Shown here one piece after another: positions 17,901 through 25,261 of a stretch of DNA of 64,000 bases. Each line of letters opens with the position of its first letter. Position 1 is the stretch's first letter. The DNA is taken from assembly GCA_003611955.1 (NCBI GenBank), contig RAZE01000001.1, positions 372,001-436,000 on the forward strand, given 5' to 3'. Source of the DNA: a bacterium 1XD8-76 (GTDB lineage: Bacteria > Bacillota > Clostridia > Lachnospirales > Lachnospiraceae). Both the position numbers and the translations under genes were made by a program. The notes beneath the pieces were generated by a model that worked only from the letters and a program-made list of their open reading frames with translations, was not told the DNA's origin and searched no databases.

Positions 17901-18467
17901 TGTCAGGAAATAAGCGGTAAGCAGATAGACCTGTCCTGCTCCGAAAGAATGCATCATGGAATAGGTGACATCTTTTATGTTGTATGGATAACTCGAAAAA
18001 AGGTATGCCCTTTTTATCAGTTTGGGATCTTTGCCGCATTGATCTATAAACTGACGGAGAAGCATCCCGCTGAACGTATAGGAGTTTGCCGCAAGCTGTT
18101 CGGCGGCGACTGAGATAAGCTGCGCCGGATCGATTCCGGGCAACGTTAACAGACGGCGAAAGACATCCGCATTGCCCGCATTGGAGATAAGACATTGGCA
18201 GCTTGTGCCTCCGATGGCAAACAGGATATTGAAAAGCCTGCCCGCCTGTTCAGGGTCATCCTGTCCGTAAGATACGAGACAGGTGAGATAGGGCGGATAA
18301 GATTTTGGCGACACACCGAGGTTCCGGTAGGGAAGTTTTTCCAGTATGTCCTTTTCTTTTTTTCCCACCAGATAATCTTCCAGATCATTTAACTGATCCT
18401 GCGTCAGCCTGCATAAATCCAGCAGTGTCATGCACTTTTCAAGATAGGTTTCTTTCTGAACTCTCAT
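14946..18467 (-). CDS. DUF4132 (MolR/YehI-like) protein, promoter-distal paralogue
   Basis: This very large protein of 1173 residues is the last gene of a leftward operon. The N-terminal 650 residues are helical and include HEAT-like segments (for example ERELAIRTLAKWDLEKYKPQL). The C-terminal 460 residues contain the DUF4132 region, with LIWGVYEDKKLIQTFRYMED. E. coli YehI (MolR) has the same domain; its function is unknown. No membrane or signal sequence is seen. The upstream gene is a tandem paralogue with a diverged N-terminus, but the last 1,054 bp are identical, implying recent gene conversion or duplication. A scaffold or adaptor role for the MoxR-vWA partners is inference. Confidence 0.82.
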   Translation of the reverse strand: MRVQKETYLEKCMTLLDLCRLTQDQLNDLEDYLVGKKEKDILEKLPYRNLGVSPKSYPPYLTCLVSYGQDDPEQAGRLFNILFAIGGTSCQCLISNAGNADVFRRLLTLPGIDPAQLISVAAEQLAANSYTFSGMLLRQFIDQCGKDPKLIKRAYLFSSYPYNIKDVTYSMMHSFGAGQVYLLTAYFLTKYPDGKGLLEKDDVPVMQYYEDTLTDNLRNIYDTNTVSDYIIGELSQAIRTDQVTGKILNLAGEKYRISSYFLHLFGGSALLNSGLSDILKNYAKICFAANLQNMFSVAINVSKSFWIDTEIMGGDYDTLFDINSKALILQAASKDLNTVLKTQFHKNKDLFLQVMETANAHDSFAMMEILRQEDRTLFMKRQKTGGDAERNKLIELLADKNTVANEVKSYLRGETDISTLYPCEDQLFNQYGYRGNIMQARNLLHSYTYTYHDQAFYNRVVSYILLCGTSSFFFNELQSTLISIRQLYAAFREEHLDMVHQLKFYSLMYQFFLYNKRQLIILNDATQKAFTGYMEENREEVMLAFQKSDVAVRTFAVTFLQNNAEENKAEILSYTQDSSKTVREALLTVLCEQKNWEPEVLVLLSSKKAAERELAIRTLAKWDLEKYKPQLAVALEREKNSKAKTLLQELLNEDSVSAGSVLTLQDLVKNLHKGGKRRTLAWAYETPFSPVNKKPAGNVTPESSVEDRQSTCEPIPADEDYLQAILLCYASMTTCGVNKDAAALAAELNEAELAVYVNELFDKWLALGAEAKKRWVLYAASIHGGTDIIKKLQHQINEWPKHSRGAIAADAVQALALNPKPEALLIVDGISRKFKFRQVKTAAGEALKFAADQLGITTEELADRIVPDLGFDEKMERHFDYGERMFTVTITPALEVEVFDENGKKLKNLPAPGKKDDPEKSAKAYTAFKEMKKQMKTTVTSQRMRLELALSTERQWVCEAWKKLFVENPIMHQFAIGLIWGVYEDKKLIQTFRYMEDGSFNTEDEEEFDLPENDLQKIGLIHPVELSEESIEAWKTQLEDYEITQPIEQLSRPVYHMTEEEAGEKSMERFGGCILNDLSLHGKMQNMGWYRGQAEDAGIFDYYYREDKEQGLRAELNFSGSYVGGQNEDITVFNVKFNKKIGELPERYFSEIVMQTAKAVASSQERNELWKDM
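14953..16006. repeat. Identical duplicated segment, copy 1
   Basis: By line-by-line reading this 1,054-bp tract equals 18496-19549 without a mismatch (offset 3,543 bp). Similarity stays high with scattered differences to about 16,330, then falls sharply. It encodes the C-terminal part of the DUF4132 protein. Confidence 0.93.
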
Positions 18468-18485
18468 AACAGATTTTGTCCTCCT

Positions 18486-21400
18486 TTATTGTAAATCCTT
18501 CCAGAGCTCGTTCCTCTCCTGGCTGGAAGCGACAGCTTTGGCAGTCTGCATTACGATCTCACTGAAATACCGCTCAGGAAGTTCCCCGATCTTTTTATTG
18601 AACTTTACATTGAAAACAGTGATATCCTCATTTTGTCCGCCGACGTAGCTGCCGGAGAAGTTGAGTTCCGCCCGCAGTCCCTGTTCCTTATCCTCGCGGT
18701 AATAGTAGTCGAAAATACCGGCGTCTTCCGCCTGTCCGCGATACCACCCCATGTTCTGCATTTTTCCGTGCAGGGAGAGATCGTTGAGAATACAGCCGCC
18801 GAAACGCTCCATGGATTTCTCCCCCGCTTCTTCCTCAGTCATATGGTAGACAGGACGGGAGAGCTGTTCGATGGGCTGGGTGATTTCGTAATCTTCCAGC
18901 TGTGTTTTCCATGCTTCGATGGATTCCTCTGAGAGTTCTACCGGATGGATGAGACCGATTTTTTGGAGATCATTCTCAGGAAGATCAAATTCCTCCTCGT
19001 CCTCCGTATTAAAACTGCCGTCCTCCATGTAGCGGAAGGTCTGTATCAATTTTTTGTCTTCGTAGACTCCCCAGATCAGTCCGATTGCAAACTGATGCAT
19101 GATCGGATTTTCCACAAAGAGTTTCTTCCATGCCTCACAGACCCACTGTCTTTCCGTGGAGAGCGCCAGTTCAAGACGCATCCGCTGGCTGGTGACAGTC
19201 GTCTTCATCTGCTTTTTCATCTCTTTGAAAGCGGTGTAAGCTTTGGCGGATTTTTCGGGATCGTCCTTTTTGCCGGGGGCGGGAAGGTTTTTCAGTTTCT
19301 TTCCGTTCTCATCGAAGACTTCCACTTCCAGCGCCGGGGTGATCGTCACAGTGAACATACGTTCTCCATAGTCGAAATGACGCTCCATCTTTTCATCGAA
19401 GCCGAGATCCGGGACAATGCGGTCCGCCAGTTCCTCCGTGGTGATGCCGAGCTGGTCGGCGGCAAACTTTAAGGCTTCGCCGGCGGCGGTCTTCACCTGG
19501 CGGAACTTGAATTTTCTGGAGATGCCGTCCACGATCAGAAGGGCTTCCGATTTCGGGTTCAATGCCAGCGCCTGCACGGCATCAGCAGCGATGGCTCCTC
19601 TGGAATGTTTAGGCCACTCGTTTATCTGATGCTGCAGTTTTTTGATGATATCGGTGCCGCCATGGATGGAAGCGGCGTAGAGCACCCAGCGCTTTTTCGC
19701 CTCGGCTCCGAGAGCGAGCCATTTGTCGAAGAGTTCATTTACATAGAGGGCAAGTTCGACTTCATCGAGTTCCGCCGCCAGAGCCGCTGCGTCCTTATTG
19801 ATGCCGCAGGTTGTCATGGAGGCGTAGCTGAGCAGGATCGCCTGCAGATAGTCTTCGTCGGCAGCTGTTGGTTCGCCGGAGATATCTGTATTCTTTTTAT
19901 GTACCGTTGAAAAGGGCGTATCGTAAGCCCACGCCAGAGATCTTTTTTTGCCTCCCTTGTGAAGTGTTTTCACAAGATCCTGCAAGGTTACGACACTCCC
20001 GGACTGTCCTGCGTCCGTATTTAAAATATCCAGCAACAGTGTTCTCACTTTGCCGTTCTTCTCTTTTTCCAGAGCGGTCAAAAGTTCCGGCTGATAGGCT
20101 TGAGCATCCCATTTTGCCAGAATGCGGACGGCAAGTTCCCGCTCTGAGGCTTTTTTGGAAGTAAGGAGAGCCAGTACTTCCGCATCCCAGTCTCTCTGTT
20201 CGGAGAGAACTTTGTACAGTGCATCTTTGACCAGTTTTGAACTGTCCTGAGAAAAAGAGAAGATTTCCGCTTTATTTTCTTTTGTATTTTTGCTCAGGAC
20301 TTCCACAGCGAGGACTCTGCCGAGGACATCCGCCTCCCGGAAGGCGGAAAGGATCTCCTCCCGGTTTACGGTGAGATACTTGCAGAATACTTCAATAGAT
20401 ACCTGTTTCAGCAGCTCTTTGTGCTTCTCATTATAAAGATATTGATACATCGCGGCGTAGAATTTTAATTGATGCGCCGCGTCAAGATGTTCCGCGTCGA
20501 ATGCGGTATATATTCTTCTGGCTTTCTGGATATTGAGGTTTGTATTGACGAGCAGTACCCAATAGAAGAAGTAAGTGGAGCCTTTCAGGAAGTAGTAGAC
20601 GATGGCCCTGTCATAAAAACTCTGATCGCTGTAGTTTTTCGCATAGGATTCCAGCAGATTTTTGATCTGAGGGAGGTTGCTTCCGTAGCAAAATTTTGTG
20701 TAAATCTGGTTTTCATAAGGATAGAGGGAAGAAACTTCTGTTTCGCCCCGCAGATATTTTTTCACTTCTCCGATGACAGGATTTTTGTCGGCGATCATGT
20801 CGATCAGTTTATCCCGCTCTTTATTGCCGTTCTTTTTCTGCCGCAGGAAAAGGAATTTGTCTTCCTGCCGAAGAATATTCATCATGACAGAGGAATCGTG
20901 AGCGTTCGCCTTTTCCAGGGCATCCAGAAATACAGATTTATTTTTGCGGAACTGGGTCTTGAGAACATCGTTCAGCTCCCTTGCCGCCGCCTGCAGAATA
21001 AGGGATTCACTGTCAATATCAAAGAACTCATCATAGTCTCCGCCCTTTTTCCGGATATCCATCCAGAATCCGTCGGTGATGGCAGCAGCGATGGTGAACA
21101 TTTCAGGAAGGCTTATGGCGAAACATACTTTCACAAAACTTCTTAACACATCCGACAGGGCGAAGTTGAGAAGAGCTGTGGAACCTAAGAGATTCAGGGC
21201 ATAAGTATTGATCTTGCATTTTCTCTGTGCCAGTTTCAGTATGTTGTCATTTACCTGACCCCGCTGAATTGCCTGTCGGATTTCCTGAAGGGCGGAGGCA
21301 GGCATGTTGTGGGGTTCATATATATTATCGATATTTTGGATAAGGATCGATTCATATTGCTGCATCAGAGAGGTATCTTCCTCTTTCAGGAGAAGTTCCC

Positions 21401-21974
21401 CGGCGTTCGGATATTTGATCAGAAAGTAGGATGCGAGCAACGTTAGCTTTGCGGAGCTGCAGGAGTGCATCGATGAAGCAGGTATATTTTTGATACTTTG
21501 CGGGTGATCGGCAAAAAGAAATGCCTGTTTTACGGCATCTGCGTCGTAATTCATCAATTTCATAAAGGGGGTGATACCTCTTGACATGCGGAACAGATAA
21601 GAGGAAATATCCGCGGCATAGACGGCGCCGGCTTTCGCCTGGTCTATGGGAAGCTTCCACAGATAGGCAAGCCCGTTGCCGCCGGCCATTCCCTGAGGGA
21701 GCAGAGAAGAGCAGGATATTCCGCCGATGGCAAAAAGAATATGAAAGAGTCTTCCCGCTTCCTCCATCATTCCATGTTTAAAGAAACTGCTGAAAACGGA
21801 AGTATCACGTTGTTGGGACAGGGATAAATTTTTGTAGGGGAGACCTGCTAAAACTTCCTCTCCTTTTTCACCGGAAAGGTAAGCTTCCAGATCATCCAGC
21901 TGATCCTGTGTCAAGTTTAACCGTTCCAACAGTTTCATTGCGCTCTCAAGGCGCATTTCCTTTGGGCTTCTCAT
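18486..21974 (-). CDS. DUF4132 (MolR/YehI-like) protein, promoter-proximal paralogue
   Basis: This 1162-residue paralogue lies 18 bp upstream of the distal copy. The start MRSPKEMRLESAMKLLERLN resembles the other copy's MRVQKETYLEKCMTLLDLC, and both share LTQDQLxDLExYL, so the whole gene was duplicated. The first 700 or so residues have diverged substantially, with helical HEAT-like repeats, while the C-terminal DUF4132 portion is nearly identical. AGGAGG is well placed upstream of the ATG. The pattern suggests a variable recognition half and a constrained effector or docking half, which is my inference. Confidence 0.82.
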   Translation of the reverse strand: MRSPKEMRLESAMKLLERLNLTQDQLDDLEAYLSGEKGEEVLAGLPYKNLSLSQQRDTSVFSSFFKHGMMEEAGRLFHILFAIGGISCSSLLPQGMAGGNGLAYLWKLPIDQAKAGAVYAADISSYLFRMSRGITPFMKLMNYDADAVKQAFLFADHPQSIKNIPASSMHSCSSAKLTLLASYFLIKYPNAGELLLKEEDTSLMQQYESILIQNIDNIYEPHNMPASALQEIRQAIQRGQVNDNILKLAQRKCKINTYALNLLGSTALLNFALSDVLRSFVKVCFAISLPEMFTIAAAITDGFWMDIRKKGGDYDEFFDIDSESLILQAAARELNDVLKTQFRKNKSVFLDALEKANAHDSSVMMNILRQEDKFLFLRQKKNGNKERDKLIDMIADKNPVIGEVKKYLRGETEVSSLYPYENQIYTKFCYGSNLPQIKNLLESYAKNYSDQSFYDRAIVYYFLKGSTYFFYWVLLVNTNLNIQKARRIYTAFDAEHLDAAHQLKFYAAMYQYLYNEKHKELLKQVSIEVFCKYLTVNREEILSAFREADVLGRVLAVEVLSKNTKENKAEIFSFSQDSSKLVKDALYKVLSEQRDWDAEVLALLTSKKASERELAVRILAKWDAQAYQPELLTALEKEKNGKVRTLLLDILNTDAGQSGSVVTLQDLVKTLHKGGKKRSLAWAYDTPFSTVHKKNTDISGEPTAADEDYLQAILLSYASMTTCGINKDAAALAAELDEVELALYVNELFDKWLALGAEAKKRWVLYAASIHGGTDIIKKLQHQINEWPKHSRGAIAADAVQALALNPKSEALLIVDGISRKFKFRQVKTAAGEALKFAADQLGITTEELADRIVPDLGFDEKMERHFDYGERMFTVTITPALEVEVFDENGKKLKNLPAPGKKDDPEKSAKAYTAFKEMKKQMKTTVTSQRMRLELALSTERQWVCEAWKKLFVENPIMHQFAIGLIWGVYEDKKLIQTFRYMEDGSFNTEDEEEFDLPENDLQKIGLIHPVELSEESIEAWKTQLEDYEITQPIEQLSRPVYHMTEEEAGEKSMERFGGCILNDLSLHGKMQNMGWYRGQAEDAGIFDYYYREDKEQGLRAELNFSGSYVGGQNEDITVFNVKFNKKIGELPERYFSEIVMQTAKAVASSQERNELWKDLQ
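18496..19549. repeat. Identical duplicated segment, copy 2
   Basis: This is the partner of 14953-16006 in direct orientation. The repeats are long enough for homologous recombination, which would delete one paralogue or fuse the N-terminus of the proximal gene to the distal C-terminus. Confidence 0.93.
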
Positions 21975-22040
21975 GGGTGTGTCCTCCTGTTCATATAATT
22001 TTATATACGCTTATATCAGCTATTTTGCAGCTGTAGATCG

Positions 22041-22403
22041 TCAATGGGGTCTGGCTTCCCCCGAAGGAGCTAAGTAATAGTTTTTCCCTCTGTCATAGGC
22101 GGTTTTTTCTCTGCCCAGTTCCATGTAGGTCACCAGTTCCGTATAATATTTCGCGCAGAGAGAATCTTTACTCCTGTCAACGGAAACTCTGTGCCTGCTC
22201 CCGGATAATTCTTCCCGCAGGGCGAGAAGCAGGTTTGAGAGATGCTGCATGCCGTACTCAGCCGCAGTTTCCCCTCTCTCCTTTAATTCCTGCAGAGTGC
22301 TGTCGTGAACGGTATGGAATCCGCTCTGGCAGAGATCCTCCAGAGTAGAGCTGATATCTGAAAAAAAATCTTCAAAGTGATCTTCTTTCTTTTTTGAGTG
22401 CAT
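22041..22403 (-). CDS. Hypothetical small helical protein in the MoxR-vWA operon
   Basis: The 120-residue protein is mostly helical and polar, beginning MHSKKKEDHFEDFFSDISST, with no membrane segment. It lies between the SWIM gene and the first DUF4132 gene with short gaps (69 and 66 bp) on the same strand, so it is part of the operon. The ribosome site is weak (AAAGGA, about 13 nt from ATG). I recognise no family. It may be an accessory subunit particular to this version of the system. Confidence 0.6.
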   Translation of the reverse strand: MHSKKKEDHFEDFFSDISSTLEDLCQSGFHTVHDSTLQELKERGETAAEYGMQHLSNLLLALREELSGSRHRVSVDRSKDSLCAKYYTELVTYMELGREKTAYDRGKNYYLAPSGEARPH

Positions 22404-22472
22404 ACAGATTATGGTCCTTTCAGAATTCTATTTGACTGCCGGCTTTTTATCATGGATCTGGGGATTAAAAAT

Positions 22473-24101
22473 TTACTTCCAGGTATCCACCGGAATAAAC
22501 CGGATCCTTCCGTCTCTCAGATAAACTTTACCGATAAAGCAGGGCGGCTCCTCCTCCCTGATCTTTTCCAGATAGCGGATGCTTCGGGCATCTTCTTTGG
22601 AGTAGGGAAGTTCCAGTATGACTTCCCGCTTCTGCCGGTCATACAATGTCATCGACAGCATTTGTTCTGTTTTGGAGAAAACTGCTTTCTCACAGAAAGC
22701 GGGCTGTATAAAAACAAGATCCCGGTTTTGTCCTGTGATCCGCTCTGAAAATAATTTACCGAAATCCTCATAATACCACCTCGGAAATTCCTCCGGATCA
22801 GGCTCACAGGTTCCGAGAATTTCTCCTCTTGTCTCCTTGCTGGAAGAGAGGCGTCTTCTCTCATCGCATTTTGCGTCCCTGAGGTGAATGCGCAGTGTGA
22901 TCAGGTTTTCCAGGGAACAGTTAAGTCCCCAGGGAGCCTCTGCTTTCTGGGGTTTGCCCCATTTTTTGCGTTTGTCATAGAAAACGGGCCGCGCCACGGT
23001 ATAGGTATACCATTTATCCGTTTTTGTTTCCAGGAAATAGACGGTCTCCCCCTCATAGCCTGAGACGTCTTCAAAATGTTCTATGGTAATACCGGTCAGG
23101 TCCAGGTCTCCGGCGGCAAGATAATCGGCGTGAAATTCTCCGGCTTCCTTCAGAAGCAGAGCGATATCCTCGGTGTCCAAAAGAGTATTTACCCGGAAAT
23201 ATAATCCTGTCAGCTTTTTCATCAGATCGACGGTCAGAAAGGACGCCTGTCTGCTTAAATAGGACTGGTATAAAGTACAGAGTCCGCGAAAAGCTCTCTC
23301 GAAATCGGCAAGCCCCGCATTGTGGCTGATGATCGCAAAGCGTTCGAGGGAGTCCGTCACATCGGGGGAGACTCTCGAAAGCCCGGTCGTCATCAGTTCT
23401 TCCAGATAGTCCTTCATTTGAACGGCGGCGTTTTTTATCTGCACCGTATCGAGGGGAGAGTCCTTTTTCTGGAATTCTTCCAGATCTTTCAGGGAGAAAA
23501 CGCCGGCTTTCAGCCTGCACCAGAGGATTGCCTCGGCTTTATGGACACAGAGTTCTTTTTTATGGCAGCTGCAGGAAGAGTATTCCAGAGGCGACAATAA
23601 TTTTACGGTGATATTTTCACCGGGAAGCTGTATGGTGAAAACGGAAGACTCCTCTATTTCCGGGCGGACCTCTTTGCCGACCTTGGTCAGGAAAGAAGCG
23701 AGACGGCGTGTTCCCATCACTTTCAACAGATCTTTCTCCGGGAAAGAAAGGATTTCGTTCCAGAGTGTTTCCCGTTTATCGGTGCTGTCCGTGTTCTCCT
23801 CTGAAGTGATATCCTCCGCATCTTCGTCCGAACATGCCGTCTGTTCCTTTAAAAAGAGGATACCTGAAATAATATGTTTGCAGATACTTCTGGAGGGACA
23901 ACTGCACTTGCTGTCCCCCAGGGGAAGACTTAAGATGACCGTTTCCCCGTCTATCTGCAGGGCGGCTTCCTCCTCCAGTTTCAATATTTTTATAACGGCG
24001 GTTTCCTTATCCTTATAGGCTCTTTTTACGATTCCCTTATTGGTGAGCCCGATCAAATATTCGTCATCGATTTCCGCAAGTTGTTTTTTCCAGTCAGCCA
24101 T
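22473..24101 (-). CDS. SWIM zinc-finger protein (YehQ-like)
   Basis: The 542-residue protein carries two SWIM-type CxCx5CxH motifs, CSCPSRSICKH (about residues 67-77) and CSCHKKELCVH (about 180-190). SWIM motifs bind zinc and mediate DNA or protein contacts. The remainder is helical with a beta-rich C-terminus and matches no enzyme I know. The start is placed at MADWKKQLAEIDDEYL because AAGGGA precedes it at correct spacing; a longer frame would overlap the vWA gene. In E. coli the comparable protein is YehQ, encoded beside the vWA protein. Confidence 0.8.
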   Translation of the reverse strand: MADWKKQLAEIDDEYLIGLTNKGIVKRAYKDKETAVIKILKLEEEAALQIDGETVILSLPLGDSKCSCPSRSICKHIISGILFLKEQTACSDEDAEDITSEENTDSTDKRETLWNEILSFPEKDLLKVMGTRRLASFLTKVGKEVRPEIEESSVFTIQLPGENITVKLLSPLEYSSCSCHKKELCVHKAEAILWCRLKAGVFSLKDLEEFQKKDSPLDTVQIKNAAVQMKDYLEELMTTGLSRVSPDVTDSLERFAIISHNAGLADFERAFRGLCTLYQSYLSRQASFLTVDLMKKLTGLYFRVNTLLDTEDIALLLKEAGEFHADYLAAGDLDLTGITIEHFEDVSGYEGETVYFLETKTDKWYTYTVARPVFYDKRKKWGKPQKAEAPWGLNCSLENLITLRIHLRDAKCDERRRLSSSKETRGEILGTCEPDPEEFPRWYYEDFGKLFSERITGQNRDLVFIQPAFCEKAVFSKTEQMLSMTLYDRQKREVILELPYSKEDARSIRYLEKIREEEPPCFIGKVYLRDGRIRFIPVDTWK

Positions 24102-24127
24102 TTTGTTTTCCCTTTTATGTTTTGTAT

Positions 24128-25255
24128 CTATATGATCTTCCCGATCCACTCCGCCAGCTCTTCCGGCGTCATCGCCCCCACATGGGCGCCGAGTGCTGCA
24201 AGCCTCGCGGCGGCGTTTCTGTCATAGCAGGGATTGGCTTCCATATCCAGAGCCGTCAGAGCGATCAGCTTCGCGCCGCTCTCGATAATACCTTTGCTGA
24301 TACTGTAGAGATTCTGATAGCCGCCGCCCTCATACAGATCGGAGATCAGGATCACCATTGTCCGGTAGGGAAAGTCGATAAGCCTCTCACAGTAGGAGAG
24401 CGCGCCGGCAATATTGGTTCCGCCGCCGAGCTGTATGCTCATCAGCGTCTCCACAGGATCTTCCACATAACCGCTGAGATCCACCACGTGCGTATCAAAA
24501 ATCACAAGCTTCACATCCAGCATCGGAAGCCTTGCGAAAATTCCCGCCATGACCGCGCTGTGGATCACGGAATCCAGCATGGAGCCGCTCTCGTCCACAC
24601 AGAGGATCACCCGCCAGCTGTTATAGCGCTTCATGCGGGAATGGAAATAGACCTGCTTTAAGACAAGCCTCTCCTGCTCTGTATCGTAGTTTTTCAGATT
24701 CTGCCGTATGGTTTTTTTCATATCCAGATTCCGGGCGGATGGAACGGGAGAACTGGTGGTGCGGTCCAGCTTGCCGAAGAGGGAGCGTTTCATCTCCTGC
24801 TCCATCTTTTTGGTCAGCTCCTCGGCAACCTTTTTCACGATCTCCTTTGCCATATTCAGCACTTTACCCTTCATCATGTGCTTTAAGGTCAGGATGGTCT
24901 TTAAGAGCTCCCGGTTGGGTTCAAGCTTTTTCAGAACTTCAGGATCGGTCAGAAGTTCTGTCATATTATATTTTTCCAGCGCATGACGCTCCATCACTTC
25001 GACAGTCTGCTTCGGAAACAGCTTTTTGACCTTCTGGAGCCAGGAGGGCACCGTGAGTTTACTGTCTTCGCGGCCGCCGGCACGGTCTTCCTGTCGGATG
25101 CCCTGCTCCTCGCCGTACTCTCTGGAGTAGAGAAAATCGAGTGCCTCTTCCATATCCATATAATGCAGGGTATTGCCGGAAAAGGAGAGCTGCTGCGCGG
25201 CGTATTTGCCGAGAATGAGCCGCCATCTGTTTAAGAGTTCCTGTTCGTCTGTCAT
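24128..25255 (-). CDS. vWA domain protein (CoxE/YehP-like)
   Basis: The 375-residue protein has a helical, basic N-terminal half (about 1-205) and a C-terminal von Willebrand A domain. The metal-binding MIDAS motif is intact: D221-E-S-G-S, then GGGTNIAGAL and LISDLYEGGG. Such vWA proteins pair with MoxR AAA+ ATPases, which remodel or load metal into target complexes. It starts 6 bp after the DUF5682 gene ends, so expression is tightly linked. The closest named relative by layout is E. coli YehP. Confidence 0.87.
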   Translation of the reverse strand: MTDEQELLNRWRLILGKYAAQQLSFSGNTLHYMDMEEALDFLYSREYGEEQGIRQEDRAGGREDSKLTVPSWLQKVKKLFPKQTVEVMERHALEKYNMTELLTDPEVLKKLEPNRELLKTILTLKHMMKGKVLNMAKEIVKKVAEELTKKMEQEMKRSLFGKLDRTTSSPVPSARNLDMKKTIRQNLKNYDTEQERLVLKQVYFHSRMKRYNSWRVILCVDESGSMLDSVIHSAVMAGIFARLPMLDVKLVIFDTHVVDLSGYVEDPVETLMSIQLGGGTNIAGALSYCERLIDFPYRTMVILISDLYEGGGYQNLYSISKGIIESGAKLIALTALDMEANPCYDRNAAARLAALGAHVGAMTPEELAEWIGKII

Positions 25256-25261
25256 GGTCTG

